A DNA stretch of 64,000 bases from Kitasatospora phosalacinea (GTDB lineage Bacteria > Actinomycetota > Actinomycetes > Streptomycetales > Streptomycetaceae). Within the stretch, counting starts at the first letter, position 1. Each line of letters begins with the position of its first letter. The translations under genes were made by a program, and so were the position numbers. Below are positions 27,262-34,906 of the stretch, piece after piece. Where the stretch lies: positions 62,001-126,000 of the forward strand of contig NZ_BSSA01000003.1 in the NCBI RefSeq assembly GCF_030268885.1. The letters are read 5' to 3'. The notes beneath the pieces were generated by a model, which saw nothing but the letters and a program-made list of their open reading frames with translations, made no database searches and was not told the DNA's origin.

Positions 27262-27894
27262 TCACAGCGTGTCGGCGGACTCCCGGCGCTCGTCCAGTTC
27301 CTTCAGCAGCGACTGCAGTTCGGAGCGCACGAAGTCCCGGGTGGCGACCTCGCCGAGGCCCTGCCGCAGGGCCGCGACCTCGCGGGTCAGGTACTCGGTG
27401 TCGGCGATGTTGCGGTCGCTGCGGGCCCGGTCCTGCTCCATGTTGACCCGGTCCCGGTCGTCCTGGCGGTTCTGCGCGAGCAGGATCAGCGGGGCCGCGT
27501 ACGAGGCCTGCAGGGAGAGCACCAGGGTGAGGAAGATGAACGGGTAGCCGTCGAAGTGCACGGCCTCCGGCAGCAGGGTGTTCCACACCACCCAGACGAC
27601 GATCACCACCGTCATCCAGACGATGAAGCGCCCGGTGCCGAGGAAGCGCGCGATCCGCTCGGAGAGCTTGCCGAACGCCTCCGGGTCCCAGGCGGGCAGC
27701 CGGATCAGCCCGGGCCGGCCGGTGCGCGGCTGGTCGAGCCGGGCCCGGGAGCCGCCGGCGGGGGAGGGACGCTCCTCGCGGCGGCCGCGCTGCTCCCGGG
27801 CGCGCAGTTCGCGCAGCTGCCGCAGTTCGCGCAGCTCGCCCTGGATCCGCTGGCCCGAGGAGCCCTCGCCCGGCCGCTTGCGGTCAGCGTCCAC
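27262..27894 (-). CDS. DUF1003 membrane protein
   Basis: A 210-residue protein. Residues 1-70 are charged with heptad-like RELRQLREL repeats, likely a coiled coil. Two hydrophobic helices (about 90-112 and 118-140) hold the DUF1003 signature WNTLLPEAVHFDGYPFIFL. The charged C-terminal helix is also predicted coiled coil. GTG 27894 overlaps the end of the MgtE-like gene by 11 bp. The family's function is not settled. The overlap points to a complex with the MgtE-like protein. Confidence 0.85.
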   Translation of the reverse strand: MDADRKRPGEGSSGQRIQGELRELRQLRELRAREQRGRREERPSPAGGSRARLDQPRTGRPGLIRLPAWDPEAFGKLSERIARFLGTGRFIVWMTVVIVVWVVWNTLLPEAVHFDGYPFIFLTLVLSLQASYAAPLILLAQNRQDDRDRVNMEQDRARSDRNIADTEYLTREVAALRQGLGEVATRDFVRSELQSLLKELDERRESADTL

Positions 27895-29173
27895 CGCGCA
27901 CCCCGCCGGTGCTCGCGTCGATGTCGTGCTCCGCGCCCTCGCGCCAGTCCTCCGGCAGCAGGTGGTCCAGCACGTCGTCGACGGTGACGGCGCCGAGCAG
28001 GTGGTCGTCCTCGTCCACCACCGGCGCCGCGACCATGTTGTACGTGGCCAGGTAGGAGGTGATCAGCGGCAGCGGGGTGTTCGGCGGCAGCGGATCCAGG
28101 TCGTCGTCCACCAGCGAGCCGACCAGCGTGTACGGGGGCTCGCGCAGCAGCCGCTGGAAGTGCACGGTGCCCAGGTACGTCCCGGTCGGGGTCTCGTTCG
28201 GCGGGCGGCACACGTACACCTGCGCGGCCAGCGCGGGCTTGGTGTCGGCGACCCGCACCCGGGCGAGGGCCTCGGCGACCGAGGCGTCCGGCTCCAGCAC
28301 GATCGGCTCGGTGGTCATCAACCCGCCCGCGGTGTCCTCCTCGTACGAGAGCAGGCGGCGCATCTCCTCCGCCTCGGCGGGCTCCATCAGCCGCAGCAGG
28401 CGCTCCGCGTCGGCCTCCGGCAGTTCGGAGAGCAGGTCGGCGGCGTCGTCCGGGTCCATGGTCTCCAGGATGTCCGCGGCCCGTTCCTCCTGCAGCTTGC
28501 CGATGATCTCCACCTGGTCGTCCTCGGGCAGTTCCTCCAGCACGTCGGCCAGCCGGTCGTCGTCGAGCGCCGCGGCGACCTCGGCCCGGCGCTTGGCCGA
28601 CAGGTGGTGCATGACGTTGGCCAGGTCGGCCGGGCGGAGCTGCTCGAAGGTGGCCAGCAGGTTGGCCGCGCCCTGGCCCTCCTCGGCCAGCGAGAAACCG
28701 GTCACCGCCGACCAGTCCAGCAGCAGCTGCTCGCCCCTCGCCTTCCGCAGCCGCCCGGGCGGCCGCCCCGCCTGCACGAACACCTTGTCGATCTCCCACT
28801 CCCGCAGCCGGGTCTGCACCATCGCCACGTCCAGGACGGTCACCTCGTCGGAGGTCTTCGTCCGGGTCACGGTGCGGTCCAGCAGTTCGGCCAGGACCAG
28901 CGTCTCGGACGGGCGCTGCTCGAAGCGGCGCATGTTCAGCAGGCCGGTCGACAGCACCTGGCCCGACTCCAGGCTGGTCACCCGGGTCATCGGCAGGAAG
29001 ATCCGCCGCCGCCCGATCACCTCCACCACCAGTCCCAGCACCCGCGGCGGCTGCCCGCCCAGGCGCAACGAGACGACCACGTCCCGGACCCGGCCGACCT
29101 GGTCGCCGTTCGGGTCGAACACCGCGACACCGGAGAGGTGGGAGATGAAGACCCGGCTGCCTGGCCCCGCCAC
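27884..29173 (-). CDS. MgtE-like magnesium sensor protein lacking the channel domain
   Basis: A 429-residue soluble protein with an N-terminal PRC-barrel (residues 5-75), an MgtE N-terminal superhelical domain (helices around LADVLEELPEDD and DPDDAADLLSELPEAD) and two CBS domains at the C-terminus. The five-helix channel domain of true MgtE is absent. GTG 29173 has GGAGGGAG upstream. In MgtE these domains sense cytosolic Mg2+ and gate the pore. Here the partner could be the overlapping DUF1003 membrane protein. corA is 2 kb away. Confidence 0.85.
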   Translation of the reverse strand: MAGPGSRVFISHLSGVAVFDPNGDQVGRVRDVVVSLRLGGQPPRVLGLVVEVIGRRRIFLPMTRVTSLESGQVLSTGLLNMRRFEQRPSETLVLAELLDRTVTRTKTSDEVTVLDVAMVQTRLREWEIDKVFVQAGRPPGRLRKARGEQLLLDWSAVTGFSLAEEGQGAANLLATFEQLRPADLANVMHHLSAKRRAEVAAALDDDRLADVLEELPEDDQVEIIGKLQEERAADILETMDPDDAADLLSELPEADAERLLRLMEPAEAEEMRRLLSYEEDTAGGLMTTEPIVLEPDASVAEALARVRVADTKPALAAQVYVCRPPNETPTGTYLGTVHFQRLLREPPYTLVGSLVDDDLDPLPPNTPLPLITSYLATYNMVAAPVVDEDDHLLGAVTVDDVLDHLLPEDWREGAEHDIDASTGGVRGGR

Positions 29174-29245
29174 ACGAGACTCCCTCCGGCGGAAACGGAC
29201 ACAACCCCCCAAATCTATCCGCGGAGGGCGGCGGAAGCCGCGTCG

Positions 29246-29321
29246 GCGCGAGCGGGATGGCGCAGACGGGGGCGGTGGCGAGCTGCGCTGCTGCGCGAGC
29301 GGGCTGGCGCAGACGGGGGCG
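29246..29321. repeat. Direct repeat flanking the left arm of element B
   Basis: GCGCGAGCGGGATGGCGCAG at 29246 recurs from 29293 (one change), a 47-bp period running into the left arm of the element at 29316. Confidence 0.65.
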
Positions 29322-29440
29322 CGGGGAACTGCGCGCAGCGGAAGGTGAACGTCAGCGAGGTCGCGAGGTGGGTGGTGAGCCGATGTCAGCCCGCGATCCT
29401 GCGGTGGGTGCCGGGTTGCTCGCGCAGTTCCCCGCGCCCC
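29316..29440. repeat. 125-bp inverted-arm intergenic element, copy B
   Basis: Left arm 29316-29335 (GGGGCGCGGGGAACTGCGCG) and right arm 29421-29440 are perfect 20-bp inverted copies with exactly 85 nt between, as in copy A at 10401-10525. The last 30 nt of the interior are nearly identical between copies. It lies downstream of the minus-strand oxidase-like gene's opposite neighbour, upstream of the MgtE-like gene and past the end of the gene at 29535, and is non-coding. Confidence 0.82.
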
Positions 29441-29527
29441 TGGCTGCGCCAGGTCCGGCGCGGCAGTTCCCCGCGCCCCTGGCTGCGCCAGGTCCGGCGC
29501 GGCAGTTCCCCGCGCCCCTGGCTGCGC
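29425..29527. repeat. 39-bp tandem repeat of the right arm, 2.6 copies
   Basis: The unit starting CAGTTCCCCGCGCCCCTGGC begins at 29425, 29464 and 29503. Each unit contains a small CCTGG-CTGCG-CCAGG hairpin. The third copy is truncated just before the stop of the next gene. Confidence 0.85.
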
Positions 29528-29534
29528 GTCCGCG

Positions 29535-30074
29535 TCAGCGTTCGCGCTTGCGCTTCTTGAAGAGGATCTTGGGCAGCCCCGCCGGGATCGGCGCGCGGGT
29601 GGTGGCGGGGGTGGGCACCGGGGCCGCGGCGAGGGCGTCGTCGGGGAGCGGGGCGAGCGGGGCGTCGGTGGGGGTGAGGCGCAGGACGTGGCACTCGCGG
29701 GCCCAGCGGTCGCCGATGGTGTCGGTGTCGGGGGCGTTGAGCCGCTTGCCCTTGAGCTCCTCGACGGCGCCCTCCCAGGCGGTGGTGCCGGGGTCGAGGC
29801 GGGTGACGGCGGCGGTCAGGGCGACCAGGCGGCCCCACTTGTCCTTGCTGCGCAGGGTCACCGCGGCGGAGCCGCTCGCGGCGAGGCCGTGCAGGGGCTG
29901 CTCGGCGCCGTCGCCGACGACGACGATCGCGCCGTCGTGCCAGGCGTGCCAGAGCGGGCGGGCGTGCGGCTGCCCGGCGGGCTGGACCCAGAGCAGGCCG
30001 GACTTCTTGGCGGCTTCCTCCACCAGGGCCCGGTCGAGGAAGTCGGACGGGTCCGGGGTCGTCGTACGCTCCAT
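29535..30074 (-). CDS. Pyridoxamine 5'-phosphate oxidase-like (FMN split barrel) protein
   Basis: A 179-residue protein. The N-terminal 115 residues have a split-barrel pattern (SGLLWVQPAGQPHARPLWHAW, cut here as GLLWVQPAGQPHARPLWH), followed by a Pro/Ala linker and a strongly basic tail ending KKRKRER. FMN-binding residues are not obvious, so it may not be an active oxidase. ATG 30074 has no ribosome binding site and is probably leaderless. The identity rests on fold-like pattern only. Confidence 0.6.
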   Translation of the reverse strand: MERTTTPDPSDFLDRALVEEAAKKSGLLWVQPAGQPHARPLWHAWHDGAIVVVGDGAEQPLHGLAASGSAAVTLRSKDKWGRLVALTAAVTRLDPGTTAWEGAVEELKGKRLNAPDTDTIGDRWARECHVLRLTPTDAPLAPLPDDALAAAPVPTPATTRAPIPAGLPKILFKKRKRER

Positions 30075-30081
30075 GCCGCAC

Positions 30082-30087
30082 AGCGTA
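30082..30087 (-). promoter_or_regulatory. -10 box of the leaderless split-barrel gene
   Basis: On the minus strand TACGCT is followed by 7 nt and the ATG at 30074, with no ribosome binding site. Confidence 0.45.
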
Positions 30088-30192
30088 CGGCCTGGGTGCC
30101 CGGCGCCCGGCCCCGTCCCCCGGGCGACAGTGCCGTAGCGTCCGACAGCCCTTACCGTGTATGCCGTCCACCCCACCGCCCGAAGGAGCGCC

Positions 30193-31113
30193 GTGACCGC
30201 CGTCAGCACCACCGCCCCCGCCGCACCCCCGGCGCTCGGGGAACGGCGGCACCTGCCGCGCACCGACCTGCTGCTGCTGGCGGTGTCGATCGCGGGCATC
30301 TCGCTGTCCGCGCCGCTGATCAGCGCGACGGCCGCGCCCGCGCTGGCGATCGCGTTCTGGCGCAACAGCATGTCGGTGGCGGTGCTGGGTCCGTACGCGC
30401 TGTGGCGGCACCGGGCCGAGCTGCGCGGCATCCCGCGGCGGGCGCTGCTGCTGGCGGCGACGGCGGGGGTGCTGCTGGCGCTGCACTTCGCGCTGTGGAT
30501 GCCGAGCCTGCGGATGACCTCGGTGGCGTCGTCCACCGCGCTGGTGACCACCACCCCGCTGTGGGCGATCCTGCTGATGCGGCTGACCGGGGTGCGGGCG
30601 CCCAGGCTGGTGTGGCTGGGCGCGGGCGTGGCGTTCGCGGGCGTGCTGGTGCTGACCGGCGTCGACCTGACGGTCTCGGCGCGGGCGCTGCTGGGCGACG
30701 GCCTGGCGCTGGCGGCGGGCGCGGCGGCGGCCGGGTACATGCTGCTGGGCGCGGAGGTGCGGCGCACCGTGTCGACCACCGCGTACACCCTGGTCTGCTA
30801 CGCGACCTGCGCCCTCGCGCTGCTGGTGGCCTGCCTGCTGACGGGGGCCCGGCTGGGCGGCTGGCCGGCGGGCGTGTGGTGGCAGATCTTCCTGCTGATG
30901 GTGACGGCGCAGCTGCTGGGGCACTCGCTGAGCAACCGGGTGGTGCGCACCCTGGGCCCGTCGATCACCTCGACGGCGATCCTGCTGGAGACCCCGGGCG
31001 CGGCGCTGATCGCCGCGGTGTGGCTGGGCCAGTGGCCGCCCGCGGCGGCCTACCCGGCGGTGGGGCTGATCCTGCTGGGCCTGGTGCTGGTGGCCCGGGC
31101 GGAGCGTCGCTGA
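30193..31113 (+). CDS. EamA/DMT family transporter
   Basis: A 306-residue integral membrane protein with about ten hydrophobic helices arranged as two EamA repeats (first ending near residue 140, second from about residue 160). Family members export amino acids, nucleotides or other metabolites. GTG 30193 has AGGAG four nt upstream and is preferred over GTG 30157. It is divergent from the split-barrel gene and convergent with corA. The substrate cannot be told from sequence. Confidence 0.9.
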   Translation: MTAVSTTAPAAPPALGERRHLPRTDLLLLAVSIAGISLSAPLISATAAPALAIAFWRNSMSVAVLGPYALWRHRAELRGIPRRALLLAATAGVLLALHFALWMPSLRMTSVASSTALVTTTPLWAILLMRLTGVRAPRLVWLGAGVAFAGVLVLTGVDLTVSARALLGDGLALAAGAAAAGYMLLGAEVRRTVSTTAYTLVCYATCALALLVACLLTGARLGGWPAGVWWQIFLLMVTAQLLGHSLSNRVVRTLGPSITSTAILLETPGAALIAAVWLGQWPPAAAYPAVGLILLGLVLVARAERR

Positions 31114-31116
31114 CGC

Positions 31117-31133
31117 CCCGCCCGGCGGGCGGG
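31117..31133. terminator. Short terminator between the transporter gene and corA
   Basis: A 7-bp stem (CCCGCCC/GGGCGGG) with a 3-nt loop lies between convergent genes. Confidence 0.5.
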
Positions 31134-31141
31134 CCGGCCGG

Positions 31142-32257
31142 TCACAGCCAGCCGTTGCGGCGGAAGCCCCGGTACATGCCGAAGCAGATCACCACGATGG
31201 CGCCGAGCACCGCCGGGTAGCCGTACGTCGACTTCAGCTCGGGCATGTGCTCGAAGTTCATCCCGTACACGCCGGTGATCATGGTGGGGACGGCGAAGAT
31301 CGCGGCCCAGGCGGTGATCTTGCGCATGTCCTCGTTCTGGGCGACCGAGACCTGCGCCAGGTTGGCCTGCAGCAGCGAGTTCAGCAGCTCGTCGAAGCCC
31401 TGCACCTGCTCGCTGACCCGGGCCAGGTGGTCGGCGACGTCCCGGAAGTACTTCTGCATGTCGAGGTCGACCAGCCGCGCGGTGGGCTCGGAGAGCTGCA
31501 GCATCGGGCGCAGCAGCGGGGTGACGGCGCGCTTGAACTCCAGCACCTCGCGCTTGAGCTGGTAGACCCGGCCGACGTCGGTGCCGCGGCCGCCCTTGTT
31601 GGCGAACACGTCGTACTCGATCTCGTCGACGTCGTTCTGCAGGCGGTCGGCGACCAGCAGGTAGTTGTCCACCACGTGGTCGGCGATGGCGTGCAGCACG
31701 GCGGCCGGGCCCTTGGCGAGCAGGCCGGTGCCCTCGGTGTCGGCCTCCAGGCGGTGCCGCAGGGCGCGCAGCGAGGAGTGCGCGCCGTGCCGGACGGTGA
31801 TCACGAAGTCCGGCCCGGCGAAGACCATCAGCTCGCCGGTCTCGATCACCTCGCTGGTCGGGGTCAGCTGCTCGTGCTCGACGTAGCGGACGGTCTTGAA
31901 GACCGCGAACAGCATGCCGTCGTACCGCTCGACCTTGGGGCGCTGGTGCGCGTGCACCGCGTCCTCCACGGCCAGCGGGTGCAGGCCGAAGCGCTGCGCG
32001 ATGCCCTCGAACTCGGCCTCGGTCGGCTCGTGCAGGCCGATCCAGCTGAACGAGCCGGGCGCCAGCTGGTGCGCCGCCTTCACCTGCCGGGCGGCCTCGC
32101 GCGGGCTGCAGGTCTCGGTGGCCCGCTTGCCCTGCTGGTAGACGGCGCAGTCCACCACCGCGGACGGGGTGTCGCCGGGCTTCGACTCGAACGCGTCGCC
32201 GACCCGGCGGCGGGCTGGACGGACGACGGCGGCGCGCAGGTTGTGCATCATCGACAT
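31142..32257 (-). CDS. corA: CorA magnesium/cobalt transporter
   Basis: A 371-residue channel protein. The large cytosolic domain is followed by two C-terminal membrane helices. The selectivity motif YGMNFEHMPEL lies between them, and a short basic tail (RGFRRNGWL) ends the protein. Mg2+ sites in the cytosolic domain close the pore when Mg2+ is high. GGGAG precedes ATG 32257. A 438-bp leader region with a small reading frame lies upstream. The MgtE-like/DUF1003 pair is 2 kb downstream. Confidence 0.95.
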   Translation of the reverse strand: MSMMHNLRAAVVRPARRRVGDAFESKPGDTPSAVVDCAVYQQGKRATETCSPREAARQVKAAHQLAPGSFSWIGLHEPTEAEFEGIAQRFGLHPLAVEDAVHAHQRPKVERYDGMLFAVFKTVRYVEHEQLTPTSEVIETGELMVFAGPDFVITVRHGAHSSLRALRHRLEADTEGTGLLAKGPAAVLHAIADHVVDNYLLVADRLQNDVDEIEYDVFANKGGRGTDVGRVYQLKREVLEFKRAVTPLLRPMLQLSEPTARLVDLDMQKYFRDVADHLARVSEQVQGFDELLNSLLQANLAQVSVAQNEDMRKITAWAAIFAVPTMITGVYGMNFEHMPELKSTYGYPAVLGAIVVICFGMYRGFRRNGWL

Positions 32258-32446
32258 GGCGCGGGCTCCCTAGGGCCGGACCGGCGCGCCCCGGGACGTG
32301 CCGGGGGGACGCGACGGCGGAAAACACCGGTGGACACGCCAGGGCCGAAGAAGTGTCAGAAAGCCCGTTCGCTGGGCGGGTTTCGTCGGATCAGCCCCGG
32401 GGAAGGTGCTCTCTCGGCCGCGCGCGACACTGCGGGGTGGGCCCGG
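32258..32446 (-). promoter_or_regulatory. corA leader region with a possible attenuator hairpin
   Basis: Between the small reading frame and corA lies an imperfect hairpin (32361-32383, arms AAACCCG and CGGGCTT on the minus strand) followed by TTTCT, like an attenuator. The whole 32258-32695 gap has no other credible gene. I could not match it to a known magnesium riboswitch. Confidence 0.3.
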
Positions 32447-32518
32447 TCAGCCGCGCGGGCGGCGGGCCGGGGTGGGCCGGAGAGAGCTGCCGGTACTGCA
32501 TGGTCGACTGCTGTCCAC
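32447..32518 (-). CDS. Possible 23-residue leader peptide upstream of corA
   Basis: GTG 32518 is preceded 8 nt upstream by a perfect GGAGGAGG (32527-32534). It opens a frame encoding 23 residues, with the second half LRPTPARRPRG rich in Pro and Arg, ending 189 nt before corA on the same strand. Proline-rich leaders sense magnesium for mgtA and mgtC in Salmonella, which makes this candidate plausible. Without comparative data it may be chance. An in-frame GTG at 32527 overlaps the ribosome binding site and is less likely. Confidence 0.35.
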   Translation of the reverse strand: MDSSRPCSTGSSLRPTPARRPRG

Positions 32519-32683
32519 CGTGACCACCTCCTCCACGCCGGGGCCCGCGCTGGGGCCGTGGCGGCCCTGGTTCGTGTTCACAAGGCCGACCGCTCACATT
32601 AACAGTTCTTCCCGGAGCCGCGCCCGGCATTCGGCGTCGGCCGGGTAAAGGTCGCGCCAAGGTTCGGCGCGGCGCGCCCGCGC

Positions 32684-32689
32684 TAAGGT
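32684..32689 (+). promoter_or_regulatory. -10 box of leaderless SUFU-like gene
   Basis: TAAGGT followed by 6 nt and the ATG at 32696, with no ribosome binding site. Confidence 0.5.
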
Positions 32690-32695
32690 CGCGGC

Positions 32696-33340
32696 ATGGC
32701 GCACGACTTCCCTCACTTCGGCGACTTCTCGCAGCCGGACGGCCCCGCGGGCCCGGCCCGGCAGACCGTCCTCACCCTGGTCGAGGCCCGGCTGACCGGC
32801 ACCTTCGGCGAACCCACCGGCCGGGCCGCGGTCACCTTCGTCGGCGCGGACCGGATCGAGGTGCTGCGCTTCGGCCCCGACGCCGACGGCCTGGTCCGGT
32901 ACGCGACGCTCGGCATGGCCGCCGCCCCGATGGCCGACCCGACCTCCCCGGTCGCCGACCCGGTGCGCGGCCCGCGCGCCGAACTGGTGCTGACCGTCCG
33001 CGGCGGCCGCGACGAGGTGCACAAGGCGCTCGCGGTGTTGGCCGCCAGCCCGCAGGTCGAGGGCCTGGTGGTGGCCCCCGGCGGCTCGCTCGACCTCGGC
33101 TCCCCGCTGTGGAGCGGAGCCCCGTTCACCTCGGTGCTGGCCGCCGAGCCCGGCGGCCTGGTCGCCGACCTCGACCTCCCCGAACCGGCCGACCCGGTGC
33201 GCTTCCTGCCGCTGCTGCCGATGACCCCCAACGAGGCCGCGTTCAAGCGCGTCCAGGGCGCCGAGGCGCTGCAGGAGCGCTGGCTGCAGCACGGCACCGA
33301 CCTGCGCGACCCCGGCCGCCGCGGCGTCCCGCTCGACTGA
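32696..33340 (+). CDS. Suppressor-of-fused-like domain protein
   Basis: A 214-residue soluble protein with the pattern of bacterial SUFU-domain proteins: an N-terminal beta-alpha region, the segment EVLRFGPDADGLVRYATLGMA, and a C-terminal region ending in FLPLLPMTPNEAAFKRVQGAEAL. In bacteria the domain is found in immunity and unknown-function proteins. No toxin gene is adjacent here. It is probably leaderless and is convergent with the PHP gene. Confidence 0.7.
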   Translation: MAHDFPHFGDFSQPDGPAGPARQTVLTLVEARLTGTFGEPTGRAAVTFVGADRIEVLRFGPDADGLVRYATLGMAAAPMADPTSPVADPVRGPRAELVLTVRGGRDEVHKALAVLAASPQVEGLVVAPGGSLDLGSPLWSGAPFTSVLAAEPGGLVADLDLPEPADPVRFLPLLPMTPNEAAFKRVQGAEALQERWLQHGTDLRDPGRRGVPLD

Positions 33341-33369
33341 CGGCCGGGCTGCGGGCGGTCGGCGGGGGG

Positions 33370-34218
33370 TCAGCCGGTGATCGGCGCCGCCCCCGTCGCC
33401 TGCGCCAGCAGCTCCTCGTACGCGGCCGGGTCGGTGGTGTGCTCGCCCAGCCGGACGGTCTTGCGGCTGCCGTGGTAGTCGCTGGAGCCGGTGGTGAACA
33501 GCCCCAACTCGGCCGCCAGGCCGCGCAGTCGGGCCCGGGTCGGCTCGTCGTGGTCGACGTGGTCGACCTCCAGCCCGCCCAGCCCGGCCGCCGCCAGCTC
33601 GGCGATCACCGCGTCCGACACCGTCCGCCCGCGCTTCACCGCGCCCGGGTGCGCGAACACCGGCACCCCGCCCGCCGCGCGCACCAGCCGGACCGCCGTC
33701 ACCGGGTCGGTCTCGTGCTTGCGGACGTCCGCCCGCCCGCCGTTGGCCAGCCACTCGGGCGTGAACGCGTCCGAGACGCTCGCCACCACGCCCGCCTCCA
33801 CCAGCGCCGAGGCGATGTGCGGGCGCCCCACCGAGCCGTCGCCCGCGATCCGCTCCACCTGCTCCCAGCTGATCGGCGCCCCCAGCTCCCGGCAGCGCTC
33901 CACGATCGCCCGCCCGCGTCGGAACCGGTCGGTGCGCACCAGCTCCCGCTCGGCCGCGAAGGCGGGCTCCGCGGGGTTGAACAGGTACGCCAGCAGGTGC
34001 ATGCTGATGCCGTCCACCTGGCAGGACAGCTCCGCCCCCGGCACCAGCACCAGCCCCGTCCCGGCCACCGCGGCCGCCGCCGCCCCGTAGCCGGACACCG
34101 TGTCGTGGTCGGTCAGCGCCACCACGTCCAGCCCGGCCGCGACCGCGTTGGCGACCAGTTCGGCCGGGGAGTCGGTGCCGTCGGAGGCGTTGCTGTGGGC
34201 GTGCAGATCGATGCGCAT
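33370..34218 (-). CDS. PHP-domain metal-dependent phosphoesterase (RNase AM-like)
   Basis: A 282-residue PHP-domain hydrolase. Metal ligands are visible in DLHAHSNASDGT, LTDHDTVSGY and PGAELSC, and in VFAHPGAV and GSSDYHG. This is the YciV/TrpH type, whose members act as 3',5'-nucleotide bisphosphate phosphatases or 5'-3' RNases. ATG 34218 lacks a ribosome binding site but has TATCCT 7 nt upstream. It is transcribed alone. Confidence 0.9.
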   Translation of the reverse strand: MRIDLHAHSNASDGTDSPAELVANAVAAGLDVVALTDHDTVSGYGAAAAAVAGTGLVLVPGAELSCQVDGISMHLLAYLFNPAEPAFAAERELVRTDRFRRGRAIVERCRELGAPISWEQVERIAGDGSVGRPHIASALVEAGVVASVSDAFTPEWLANGGRADVRKHETDPVTAVRLVRAAGGVPVFAHPGAVKRGRTVSDAVIAELAAAGLGGLEVDHVDHDEPTRARLRGLAAELGLFTTGSSDYHGSRKTVRLGEHTTDPAAYEELLAQATGAAPITG

Positions 34219-34225
34219 GCCGCCC

Positions 34226-34231
34226 AGGATA
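34226..34231 (-). promoter_or_regulatory. -10 box of the leaderless PHP gene
   Basis: On the minus strand TATCCT is followed by 7 nt and the ATG, with no ribosome binding site. Confidence 0.5.
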
Positions 34232-34299
34232 GGGAGCCGCCCGGCCCGGGGCGGCGGACGGCCCGTCAGTCCGCTGCCCGACCCCCTCCGGCACGGAGA

Positions 34300-34866
34300 C
34301 CCGGGACGACGTACCGGCGGCCGAGCGCGAAGTCGCCGCGCTGCTCGACGACTTCGGCGCCGAGCGGGCCGCCGCGCCGTCCGCCCCGCCGGCCCGGCCG
34401 GAGCGCGGTGCGCGGGAGGCCGTGCGCACCGTCCTGGGCGGCCCCGGCCCCGCCGCGCTCGCCGTCGTCCTGCCCGCGGTGCTGCCGCTCCTCGGCGACC
34501 GGCGCGAGGAGTTCACGGCCGGCCGGGTGCCGGACGCGATCGGTCCCGCCGCCGTCCCCGCCCTGCGGGCGATCCGCGCCGACGGTCCCGGCCGCCTGCG
34601 CCGCCACGTCCTGCACGCCCTCGCCCGGCTCGGCGCGGGCGAGCAGCTGTCCGACCGCGACCGGGCCGCGCTCCGGCGGCTGGTGGACGTCGAACTGCTG
34701 GAGGGGGCCGTCCCCGGGGACGGGGAGCGGGACCTCCACCGGCCGACCGTGCGCGGCGACGCCTACCGGGACACCCCGCGCCGCGGCCACGGCCGGTTCC
34801 TGCTCACCGAACCCGGCGCCGGGCACGGGACCTTCCCCGGCGCGCTGACGATCTGGGCGGAGCCCG
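34300..34866 (+). pseudogene. Degraded coding remnant with HEAT-like helices
   Basis: In the frame running through 34422, about 190 residues look like real protein: alternating helices such as LAVVLPAVLPLLGDRREEF and HVLHALARLGAGEQLSDRD, with normal codon-position GC. There is no start codon with a ribosome binding site at the beginning, and the frame runs on past the next gene. The first recognisable residues (DDVPAAEREVAALLDDFG) lack an N-terminus. I read it as the 3' part of a decayed gene. A real short protein starting at ATG 34422 is possible but has no ribosome binding site. Confidence 0.4.
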
Positions 34867-34906
34867 GCCCGGCGGGTCGGGCCTCAGCCCGGCGGGTCGG
34901 GCCTCA
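34867..34906. repeat. 20-bp tandem duplication
   Basis: GCCCGGCGGGTCGGGCCTCA occurs twice in a row (34867-34886, 34887-34906). The second copy contains the stop codon of the minus-strand DUF6758 gene, so the first copy is a leftover duplicate outside the gene. Confidence 0.9.

Noticed and set aside
32258..32695. A known magnesium riboswitch (M-box) before corA
   Set aside because: None of the conserved M-box sequence elements that I know could be found by eye. The leader-peptide idea fits better, but remains unproven.
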